Shown one piece after another: positions 1 through 6,037 of a stretch of 6,414 bases of DNA. The stretch comes from Methanomassiliicoccus sp. UBA345 (GTDB lineage: Archaea > Thermoplasmatota > Thermoplasmata > Methanomassiliicoccales > Methanomassiliicoccaceae). The notes below the pieces were generated by a model that made no database searches, was not told where the DNA came from, and was given only the letters and a program-made list of their open reading frames with translations. A program made the position numbers and the translations under genes. Within the stretch, counting starts at the first letter, position 1. Every line of letters begins with the position of its first letter. Location of the stretch: positions 4,643-11,056 of the forward strand of contig DATD01000024.1 in NCBI GenBank assembly GCA_002504525.1, given 5' to 3'.

Positions 1-271
1 TCGGGACGCCTCCCCCCGACAGGAGCGGCTCGAACACCTTCATCCCTTCCTCCATGGCCTGGGAGGCGGCGAGCACCTGGGGCAGGAATATCCTTCCCTC
101 GTTGAACCGTTTGCTGATGCTTACCATTCCCAGGCCGAGCCCCCTCTCTATTGCTTGGAAAGGATCGATGTTCAGCCTTAATGAACGAGCCGCCGCTTCC
201 CGCGCCAGGTCCTTGTTCCAGGTCTCTACCGCCTCTCTCAATTGTGTCAGCACTTCGCTCTTCTCACTCAC
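1..271 (-). CDS. methyltransferase corrinoid protein, N-terminal part (3' end outside window)
   Basis: This is the first 90 codons of a corrinoid protein of the methylamine methyltransferase family (MtmC/MtbC/MttC type). Such cytoplasmic proteins carry a B12-like cofactor that accepts a methyl group from a substrate methyltransferase and passes it to a CoM methylase. The visible part is the N-terminal helical cap domain. It shows the family patterns AIERGLGLGM (about residues 40-49), then FNEGRIFLPQVL (about 56-67) and an AMEEGMKVFEP segment (about 72-82). The window ends before the cobalamin-binding domain with its DxHxxG motif, so the cofactor site is not seen. The GTG start at 271-269 is chosen because GGAGG (285-281) lies 9 nt upstream and the protein then begins directly with the helical domain. 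The FLPQ...AM pattern reminds me most of MtmC (monomethylamine), but the subtype cannot be fixed from this fragment. It is separated from ramA by 215 bp and probably has its own promoter. Confidence 0.85.
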   Translation of the reverse strand, partial: MSEKSEVLTQLREAVETWNKDLAREAAARSLRLNIDPFQAIERGLGLGMVSISKRFNEGRIFLPQVLAASQAMEEGMKVFEPLLSGGGVP

Positions 272-317
272 TTTGCCCCCCCTCCCCTATCTCCTGAAAC
301 GAGTTGGTAATGATGCA

Positions 318-325
318 CTATAATG
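318..325 (-). promoter_or_regulatory. candidate TATA box for the corrinoid protein gene
   Basis: On the minus strand the sequence reads CATTATAG. An archaeal TATA box centred here would place transcription start about 25 nt downstream, near 296. That gives a leader of about 25 nt containing GGAG (294-291) and GGAGG (285-281) before the GTG start. The element is a weak match to the archaeal consensus, and a second weak candidate (GCTATATC, 414-407) lies further upstream. Confidence 0.4.
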
Positions 326-349
326 TCCGGTTGGATCATGCCGTTCCAT

Positions 350-360
350 CCCCTATGGGG
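350..360. repeat. perfect short inverted repeat (CCCC-TAT-GGGG)
   Basis: Two 4-bp arms, CCCC and GGGG, flank a 3-bp centre. The repeat lies about 25 bp upstream of the candidate TATA box of the corrinoid gene, a position suited to an activator or repressor site. It is short enough to be chance. Confidence 0.3.
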
Positions 361-486
361 GCGGGAACGAGAATGAACCTACGTCCGAACGGCGATGGAT
401 GACCCCGATATAGCGTTATCATGCCATTAAAGTTAGGGCTCCGGTATTCGCATCCGAGACTAGCTGCCATAGCATGCTTGGTCATT

Positions 487-2106
487 TCACCTCAGCGCCT
501 TGAGCGTCATGCTGTGGGTCGGGCATATCAGCTCGCACCTCTTGCACGCTGTCCCCATGCACAGGTCGGATCGAATGACCGCTTGGGGCGGGGTTCCGCT
601 CTCGATCGTGAGAGCCTTCTCGGGGCATTCTTTTACGCACTTTCGACATTCGATGCATCCGGGCAGTTCGCCCCTAAGGATCATGCCGGGATCGTACAGC
701 ACCGCCATTCCCAGCTCCCCCAGGTCGGAGATGTCCCTCACTGCCCTGCGCTCCACCGACGCATTCGCCGGTTCAGAGGGAAGGTGGGGCATCGAATAGA
801 TGTCCAGCATGTCATTGTATGCGCTCATCGGCATACCGTATGTCCATAGGGACAGTTCGATGGAATAGAGATTCTTGAAGTCCTCCGAGGTTGCGAACAT
901 GCAGTGGCTGGCCCGGAGCTGCCGGGCGAACGACCTCAGATCGTCCAGGGTGTTCTTTCCGGTCGTTAGCTCTTTCGCCATCGCCAGCGAGGTGTTGCCG
1001 AACTGGATGATGCGTCCTGAACCGGGCGACACCATGCCGATGCGCTGTGCCTTCCTTGCATCGACATACAGGCCGGACGCGCCGGACATGAATGAGATGG
1101 GCACGTCCTCGATCCACAGTCCCGCTTCCCTCATCAGGGTAAGATACCCGGCCCGGAGCGCGCCGATCGCCTTGCCGGCCTCCGCCACGTCCGCCTCGGT
1201 GATGTACATTCCATCCTGGAAATGGAGGAGGTGATCCTGCGTCAGTATAGTGGGCATCTTGATCAGTCCGGACCGTATGCCGGAGTCCAACGCCGCCACC
1301 ACGCCCGTCCCGGTCACTCCCTGGGCCCTGCCATGGCACTTGCCGGCCGAGACCAACGTCCCGTCGGCCGGATCGACCATGTCACCCTGCTGCGGGATGT
1401 AGGCCTCGTCCAATACCCATGACTCCCATCCATTTTCCTTGATGCGGACGTCGGATATGGTGCCGGGTGAGGCGAGCATGCCCTTCTCGATCTGCTGACC
1501 CTCCAGCGCCGGTCCGGCTGCGGCCGAACCGGTGTACACCTTCCCTTCCACGATCAGCGCCATCTCCGCATTGGTGCCGTAGTCTATCACGAGACATGGC
1601 TCCTCCTGCCCCATCGCCCCGGTCATGAGCAGCATCGCCAGCGCATCGGCCCCGATCTCGTGGCTGACCGCGGGCGGTATGATGACCGATGCGTCGGGCA
1701 TGCCCAGCAGGCCGATCGACCTGGCAGGCACGATGTCACCGTCTCGGGCCTGGGGCTTAACGCCCAGCGACTCCAGCATATGTTTTCCAGCAAAGGCCAG
1801 ATCACGGATCTCGATGTTCTGGAACAGTGACATCTGGAACGGGTTGCCGCAAGCTCCGATCGTGGTGACCCGGGCGAGATCGATGCGCAGCAGGTCGAAC
1901 AACCGGTTCACAGCATCCATGATCAGCTTGTTGGCAACGTTCGCCCCGGTGTCCATGGCGAAGTTGACATGGTCGATCACGTTCGCGCCCGGCAAAGGAT
2001 GTCGGGTAGTGATAGCGGTCGAGATCACTTTGCCCATGCTGAGATCTACGGCCTGCGCCCGAAAGCCGCTGGTCCCCAGGTCCAACGCTATGCCGTACTC
2101 GCTCAC
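487..2106 (-). CDS. ramA: RamA-type corrinoid reductive activator, ATP-dependent iron-sulfur protein
   Basis: The 539-residue product matches RamA, which in Methanosarcina uses ATP to reduce the inactive Co(II) form of methylamine corrinoid proteins to active Co(I). The body is an ASKHA-like ATPase of the RACo/RamA (DUF4445) family: phosphate-loop-like DLGTSG (9-14), DYGTNAE (175-181), a GTG turn (266-268) and FGNTS (369-373). The C-terminus carries two [4Fe-4S] ferredoxin sites, CX2CX2CX3CP at C484/C487/C490/C494 and CX4CX2CX3CP at C516/C521/C524/C528. This C-terminal two-cluster layout is that of archaeal RamA rather than bacterial RACo, which has an N-terminal [2Fe-2S] domain. The GTG start at 2106 is preferred over upstream in-frame starts because GGAGG (2118-2114) sits 7 nt away, the protein then begins at the first ATPase strand, and the extra N-terminus is a shadow of pylD. 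It overlaps pylD by 4 nt (GTGA). The stop is TGA. Confidence 0.92.
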   Translation of the reverse strand: MSEYGIALDLGTSGFRAQAVDLSMGKVISTAITTRHPLPGANVIDHVNFAMDTGANVANKLIMDAVNRLFDLLRIDLARVTTIGACGNPFQMSLFQNIEIRDLAFAGKHMLESLGVKPQARDGDIVPARSIGLLGMPDASVIIPPAVSHEIGADALAMLLMTGAMGQEEPCLVIDYGTNAEMALIVEGKVYTGSAAAGPALEGQQIEKGMLASPGTISDVRIKENGWESWVLDEAYIPQQGDMVDPADGTLVSAGKCHGRAQGVTGTGVVAALDSGIRSGLIKMPTILTQDHLLHFQDGMYITEADVAEAGKAIGALRAGYLTLMREAGLWIEDVPISFMSGASGLYVDARKAQRIGMVSPGSGRIIQFGNTSLAMAKELTTGKNTLDDLRSFARQLRASHCMFATSEDFKNLYSIELSLWTYGMPMSAYNDMLDIYSMPHLPSEPANASVERRAVRDISDLGELGMAVLYDPGMILRGELPGCIECRKCVKECPEKALTIESGTPPQAVIRSDLCMGTACKRCELICPTHSMTLKALR

Positions 2107-2963
2107 GAGATCGCCTCCACGATGGCCGCGCCGTGCTGCGGGACGACCTGCCTGGACAGCGACATGCTGGCGCTCCACACCGCCATGACCGCGACGCCGA
2201 TCTGCAGGGGGTCGTGCACCAGCACTCTCATCTTCCTCAGTCCTTCGGCATCGAAAGAGTAAGGCATTCCGGGCGATACGACCACCGCACCTTCCCTGAC
2301 CCATCCCCCCGGGATGCGTGCCGGGGACGCGTTATAGATCAGCGATGCTCCACGGACCGCCGATTCCAGATCGTTCTCGGCCCGGAAGTGTCTATGGCGA
2401 TCCGCCAGCGCTTCGGCCTTCCCGGGCTCGGCATCGACCACGGTGACCATCGCTCCCGAGGCCGCCAGCATGCCCGCGGCTGCCGAACCGACCCTGCCAG
2501 CGCCGATCAGTAGGACGTCCTTCCCGTCCAGTGGACCGGCGGCCTTGCGCAGGGCGGTGAAGTACCCCAGGGCGGTCGACCTGGTGTTGTCAGCGGCCTT
2601 TCCTGCGTGTACGTTGAAGGCCACGAACTCCTCATCGTCGGCCATGAACACGATGTCGGCCCTGGCCTCCAACGCCTCGCGGAATCCGGCCACGTCGGTC
2701 TTCTTCGTCACGAACGAATGCGCTCCCAGATGCTCGGCGACGGAGCACACCGATTCCGAGAATCCTGATATGGTGTTCTCTCCGCTGGTGACCGGCACGG
2801 AGGCCACCAGCAGGCCCTCCATGCTGAGGTCTTGAGCGCCGAGGCCCAACGCATCATAGGCCAGGCCCTTCAGGTCCATGCCCACCGCACGGCTTAGCTG
2901 AAGGTCCCTGTCAGTCATCACATATGGCACGTTGTGTATCATATCGGGCGTCAGCCGAGTCAT
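2103..2963 (-). CDS. pylD: pyrrolysine synthase PylD (NAD-dependent dehydrogenase)
   Basis: PylD catalyses the last step of pyrrolysine synthesis: it oxidises the terminal amine of 3-methylornithyl-N6-lysine to a semialdehyde, which cyclises with loss of water to the pyrroline ring. The 286-residue product shows the PylD hallmark PVTSG (57-61) followed by a GFSES stretch (67-71), MADD (107-110), and a Rossmann NAD site GAGRVG (154-159) with D177 at the end of the second strand, the usual ribose-binding acid. It is somewhat longer than Methanosarcina PylD (about 259 residues), with extra residues at the C-terminus beyond LQIGVAVM. The ATG start at 2963 is chosen because it forms an ATGA overlap with the pylC stop, has GGAAGTGAG (2975-2967) just upstream, and gives a PylD-like N-terminus (MTRLTPD). 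A longer in-frame start at 3050 lies inside pylC and adds non-homologous residues. Its own stop overlaps the ramA start. Confidence 0.95.
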   Translation of the reverse strand: MTRLTPDMIHNVPYVMTDRDLQLSRAVGMDLKGLAYDALGLGAQDLSMEGLLVASVPVTSGENTISGFSESVCSVAEHLGAHSFVTKKTDVAGFREALEARADIVFMADDEEFVAFNVHAGKAADNTRSTALGYFTALRKAAGPLDGKDVLLIGAGRVGSAAAGMLAASGAMVTVVDAEPGKAEALADRHRHFRAENDLESAVRGASLIYNASPARIPGGWVREGAVVVSPGMPYSFDAEGLRKMRVLVHDPLQIGVAVMAVWSASMSLSRQVVPQHGAAIVEAIS

Positions 2964-4126
2964 GCTCTCACTTCCATTCCTGGGTCCGCGTACTGAGAGA
3001 TCTGATTGGATTCGATGATGCGGCCGATGCAGCCGCTGCGCTTTTCCCATGCCTCGTCCGGAGTGGCGCCAGTGCAGATCATGGTCGCTCGCCAGCTCTT
3101 CCGCCCGGGCTCATAGTCGGTGATCATCTCCTCCGAGCCGAAGAGGCCCCTCATCAGCTTCGGTCGTCTGACCTGAGCGAACACGCCCTCGCCGCACGAC
3201 CGCATGGCATCGCCGTCAATGGCAAGGTGCTCATAGATCGCTGCGCCCTGCCTAGGGACGGGCGCTTCCAGCCTACCCCGGACGATGGCGTCGACCAGCA
3301 CCTCGATGAGATTCACACCCGTGGCGTTGTATGCTGCCGCCGGCGTCTGGCTCGGTATGCGGGCATCGATCTCGAGCACCTTCGGAACGCCTTTGTGCAC
3401 GATCGCCTCCACGTCCATGATGCCTCGGAGGGACATGTGCTCGGCGATCCGGCGGCCCCACTCTCGGAATGAGGCCTCGACCTCTGCGTCCACTCCAGTG
3501 AGAGGACACTTGACCATCCTGCAATCGTATGAGTAGTCGATGATGACCTCGGTCGTCACCAAGGGGACAGCGTTCTTCCCGTCGCCGATCACCTCGATGG
3601 AGATGCTCGGACCTTCCACGAACTCCTGCACCACTGCGCCGTCGTTAAGTTCCTTCACCCTCTGCAGGCCTCGGGCGAGGCCGTCCTTATCGTCCGCCCG
3701 CATGACCCCGGCGCTGCCGCTTAACGATGAGGGCTTCACGACCACAGGATAGCTGCAGTCAGGCCACGGCAGCGGCATTGGTACGTTCAGTCCCTTGAGC
3801 AGTTCGTTCGAAAGCAATTTTGAGGAACTCGTGCGGTAGGCGCTAAGGTCGAACAGCAGCGGCACCTCGGAACGGCGGGACATGCGGTCCAGAGCGGTAA
3901 GGGTGCTGAGCTCCTCATTGGCTGGCAGCACCGCGTCGCAGTCGGAGAGGACCCGCTTCGCCTCCTCGGCCTGAGAGATCACGTCGAGCACCGCGGCCTC
4001 ATCCGCCAGGGACAGGGCTGGAGCGTTATCATGACGATCGATGACCACTGTCTCGTAGCCAGCCTTTCTGGCGAGATAGGCGCATTCGATGCCTTGCAGC
4101 TTCCCTCCGACTATCCCCAGTCTCAT
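2960..4126 (-). CDS. pylC: 3-methylornithine--L-lysine ligase PylC (ATP-grasp)
   Basis: PylC is the ATP-grasp ligase that joins 3-methyl-D-ornithine, made by PylB, to the epsilon-amine of L-lysine. The 388-residue product begins with the characteristic GIVGGKLQG stretch (4-12) of its N-terminal alpha/beta domain. The ATP-grasp core includes VVVKPSSLSGSAG (128-140, with ATP-binding K131), VQEFVEGPSISIEV (166-179), and the metal and substrate region MDVEAIV (237-243) with LEIDARIPSQTP (251-262, including E252, D254 and R256). The last is almost identical to what I recall for Methanosarcina PylC, which is a little shorter (about 363 residues). The ATG at 4126 lies only 2 nt after the pylB stop and places the conserved GGKLQG at the very N-terminus; an upstream GTG at 4150 would overlap pylB and add unrelated residues. 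The upstream ribosome-binding site is weak, which suggests re-initiation by ribosomes finishing pylB. The stop is TGA, overlapping pylD. Confidence 0.96.
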   Translation of the reverse strand: MRLGIVGGKLQGIECAYLARKAGYETVVIDRHDNAPALSLADEAAVLDVISQAEEAKRVLSDCDAVLPANEELSTLTALDRMSRRSEVPLLFDLSAYRTSSSKLLSNELLKGLNVPMPLPWPDCSYPVVVKPSSLSGSAGVMRADDKDGLARGLQRVKELNDGAVVQEFVEGPSISIEVIGDGKNAVPLVTTEVIIDYSYDCRMVKCPLTGVDAEVEASFREWGRRIAEHMSLRGIMDVEAIVHKGVPKVLEIDARIPSQTPAAAYNATGVNLIEVLVDAIVRGRLEAPVPRQGAAIYEHLAIDGDAMRSCGEGVFAQVRRPKLMRGLFGSEEMITDYEPGRKSWRATMICTGATPDEAWEKRSGCIGRIIESNQISQYADPGMEVRA

Positions 4127-4128
4127 GA

Positions 4129-5196
4129 TCAGGCCCCAGCGGCTCGGCACCGCCTCAGCAGGTCCGAGTAATCGGACAGTGATGCTTTGCGCGCCCCCAG
4201 CTCATCGAGGAGGCATTCCACGTTCTCCATCGACCTGCCGCCATCATCGATGTTCAGTTCATGCTGCGCGACTCCGGCCAGGCCTTTCAGCGGTGGTATG
4301 ATGGAGGTGATCACGTTAGCGCCGGCGTCCAGCCGAGGGGCGAGGCCGCCGATGCCCTCGATGTCCAAGGAGGCAGGGATCAGCTTGGTCGGATGGACCA
4401 GCCGCATCACCGCCAGCGTCACCAGCTCATCGAGGAACGGGGACGGGCCGTGCTTTTCCATCGGGGTGTTGTGCTGCGGAACGAAGCTCATCGCCCGGAT
4501 CTGATCGACGCCCAGGCGTTTCATTGTCATGATGGAGTGAGCGCGGTCGGCCACGCTCTCTCCCACGCCGACCATGATCCCTTCCTCGGTCAGCATGCCC
4601 GCCTCCCTCGCCCACTTCTTCTGGAACAGGCGCATGTCGTAGCTCTGCTCCGGGCGGAGGCGGCAGAACAGTTCGCGGTTGTGCGTCTCCTGGTAGCATG
4701 CGAACCAGTCCGCGCCGGCCTCCCGCAGGTCGCCGAAGACCTCGTGAGGCAGGGCGCCGGGAGAGAGCATGAGGGGAGTGTCGACCGCGTCGTTGACCTT
4801 TTGCACCAGGTCGATGAGGCGCCTGTAGTGATCGTCCTTGTGAACGATGGGGTCCTCGCCCATGGTGAGATCGATTGCATGTACGCCGGAGTCGGCCAGG
4901 GATGTGGATAGAGAGAGGATCTCATCTTCCGACTTCCTATATCGGACGCTGCTCGCATTGGAGCGCCGATAGAAGCAGAAGGAACAGTTGTTTCGACAGT
5001 GGGTCGAAAAATACACGAATCCGTAGAAGAACACTTTGTTTCCGAAGTTGCGTTGCTTGACCTCACGCGCAGCACCGAACAACCTGTCCAGTGAGCGAGG
5101 CTCCCGCTTTGAGAGCAGGGCCTCGGCCTCCTCTAAGGATATCGGCGCCCCTTCCAGCGACCGTTGTATGATCGCATCCACATCTGTATTTTCCAT
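4129..5196 (-). CDS. pylB: (3R)-3-methyl-D-ornithine synthase PylB (radical SAM lysine mutase)
   Basis: PylB is the radical S-adenosylmethionine mutase that rearranges L-lysine to (3R)-3-methyl-D-ornithine, the first step of pyrrolysine synthesis. The 355-residue product carries the radical-SAM cluster motif CX3CX2C at C67/C71/C74, within FSTHCRNNCSFCFY. It also shows the PylB-typical DLTMGEDP (109-116), YQET (168-171), GVGES (210-214), PASLDIEGI (274-282) and DAGANVITSI. Length and order agree with Methanosarcina PylB (about 350 residues), including the C-terminal barrel-closing region. The ATG at 5196 is chosen: it has AGGGGA (5211-5206) 9 nt upstream. A TTG at 5205 in the same frame would add only three residues and lies directly against that site. 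The gene starts 13 nt after the pylS stop codon, and its ribosome-binding site overlaps that stop. It ends in TGA, 2 nt before pylC. Confidence 0.96.
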   Translation of the reverse strand: MENTDVDAIIQRSLEGAPISLEEAEALLSKREPRSLDRLFGAAREVKQRNFGNKVFFYGFVYFSTHCRNNCSFCFYRRSNASSVRYRKSEDEILSLSTSLADSGVHAIDLTMGEDPIVHKDDHYRRLIDLVQKVNDAVDTPLMLSPGALPHEVFGDLREAGADWFACYQETHNRELFCRLRPEQSYDMRLFQKKWAREAGMLTEEGIMVGVGESVADRAHSIMTMKRLGVDQIRAMSFVPQHNTPMEKHGPSPFLDELVTLAVMRLVHPTKLIPASLDIEGIGGLAPRLDAGANVITSIIPPLKGLAGVAQHELNIDDGGRSMENVECLLDELGARKASLSDYSDLLRRCRAAGA

Positions 5197-5205
5197 TATT
5201 GTCAA

Positions 5206-5211
5206 TCCCCT
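5206..5211 (-). promoter_or_regulatory. pylB ribosome-binding site overlapping the UAG stop of pylS
   Basis: The minus strand reads AGGGGA, 9 nt before the pylB ATG. Its first two bases are the last two bases of the pylS stop codon TAG (5212-5210). Ribosomes that terminate at, pause at or read through this UAG would therefore occupy the pylB initiation site. This decides the pylB start in favour of the ATG at 5196. Confidence 0.7.
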
Positions 5212-6037
5212 ATATGTCCAACCTGACCCCCCTGAGATAGATCAGGCTCCTCCCTACTTTCTTGACGTTGTCCTCCCCGCGCATGAGCATGAGGAGGCGC
5301 TCCAGGCCGAAACCGACACCGGCCCATGGATCCTTGATCCCATGAGCGGGATCGAGTTTGTGCGGACCGACCGCACCTGAGGCGACCTCCACCCCGCCCA
5401 CCTCGACATCGGTGGTCTGAACATATACGTCCGAGGTGCATGTGCACAGTTCGTAGTCCAGCCCAGCGGCCGTCATGACAGTCGCTATGTGTCGTTCCAG
5501 CTGAGAATTGGGATCGTTGACCGGATCGAGCTCCACCAGATTGAGCATGGTGAACTCCTCGAGATGGTTCGAACCTCGCGATTCCTTGCGATAGCATGTC
5601 CCCACCTCGAACAAGCGGACCGGACCTCTTGAACTCCTTTTGAGGTGGCGCATCGAGTAGTATAGATTTGGAGCGAGCATCGGCCTCATACATCTCTTGT
5701 CATCGAGCCAGAAGACCTGCTCGTGAAGAGGATGGTCCCTCCCGATGCCCATTTTCTCCAGGGCCGAGCGCGAGATGATGGTAGGCGTCCTCACTTCGAT
5801 GAAACCGTCGTTCACCAGCGCCTGCGATAGGCACTCTTCGAGCTGCACCAGAGGATGGCGCTCCGGTTTTTCGAGCATGTGCCGTATGGCCTTACGGCCC
5901 TCCGATTGCCGCTGGGTGACCAGTCGGGAAAAGAGGGCTTCGCGCTCCTCATCGCTGTTAAGATCATATTCCTCATCCGAAGGTATCCCCAGTTCCTTCA
6001 GTCTCTGCTTCTGAGAAGCCGTCCACTCGATGGTCAT
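5210..6037 (-). CDS. pylS: pyrrolysyl-tRNA synthetase, stand-alone catalytic domain (PylSc, no PylSn)
   Basis: This class II synthetase charges tRNA-Pyl with pyrrolysine. At 275 residues it equals the length I recall for the N-terminal-domain-free PylRS of Methanomethylophilus alvus, and it lacks the roughly 110-residue tRNA-binding PylSn domain of Methanosarcina. Residues about 1-60 form the short helical leader, and the catalytic core follows. Motif 2 is GPVRLFEVGTCYRKES (138-153, R150) leading to HLEEFTMLNLVEL (158-170). Motif 3 is GVGFGLERLLML (240-251, R247). The predicted Pyl pocket residues are L121, A122, L125, Y126, M129, N166, V168, Y205 and W238; N166 and the mobile Y205 are the hallmark contacts. 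The ATG at 6037 has GAGGAG (6048-6043) 5 nt upstream. It starts 32 nt after the 3' end of pylT. Unusually, it ends in TAG, the codon its product recodes, whereas all the other complete CDSs here end in TGA. No pylSn gene is visible in this window. Confidence 0.96.
   Translation of the reverse strand: MTIEWTASQKQRLKELGIPSDEEYDLNSDEEREALFSRLVTQRQSEGRKAIRHMLEKPERHPLVQLEECLSQALVNDGFIEVRTPTIISRSALEKMGIGRDHPLHEQVFWLDDKRCMRPMLAPNLYYSMRHLKRSSRGPVRLFEVGTCYRKESRGSNHLEEFTMLNLVELDPVNDPNSQLERHIATVMTAAGLDYELCTCTSDVYVQTTDVEVGGVEVASGAVGPHKLDPAHGIKDPWAGVGFGLERLLMLMRGEDNVKKVGRSLIYLRGVRLDI

Larger units (their letters stand above)
272..486. other. intergenic region between ramA and the corrinoid protein gene
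   Basis: This 215-bp stretch holds no convincing gene on either strand. It contains the 3' flank of ramA, in which I see no T-rich archaeal terminator. It also contains a perfect small palindrome at 350-360, a TATA-like element at 318-325 and the purine-rich ribosome-binding region of the corrinoid gene (294-281). A hairpin-like segment near 439-459 (CUCGG/CCGGAG arms with a bulged G) resembles a tRNA T-arm, but no other tRNA part accompanies it. The region most likely ends the pyl transcript and starts a separately controlled methylamine-utilisation transcript. Confidence 0.6.

Noticed and set aside
268..339. 23-codon micro-ORF (ATG at 339, TGA overlapping the GTG start of the corrinoid gene)
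   Set aside because: Its end forms a GTGA overlap, which is attractive, but it has no well-spaced ribosome-binding site. The candidate TATA box at 318-325 lies inside it, so it would start upstream of the likely transcript.
430..470. T-arm-like hairpin suggesting a second tRNA in the ramA-corrinoid gap
   Set aside because: Only one arm can be formed; there is no acceptor stem, anticodon arm or CCA in the right place.
463..473. 11-mer GCTGCCATAGC shared with the tRNA-Pyl gene (6097-6107), a possible attachment-site or tRNA-fragment repeat
   Set aside because: A few exact 11-mer matches are expected by chance in 6.4 kb. The flanks do not match and no integrase is present.
421..2262. Several long plus-strand ORFs opposite ramA and pylD, and similar ones opposite pylC, pylB and pylS
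   Set aside because: They are antisense shadows caused by the GC-rich codon bias of the real genes. None shows a recognisable family, and the minus-strand frames match well-known proteins throughout.
2107..2304. 66-residue N-terminal extension of RamA in the same open frame
   Set aside because: It lies entirely within pylD in another frame, its composition is Arg/Gly-rich shadow sequence, and the GTG at 2106 has both a GGAGG site and the GTGA overlap.
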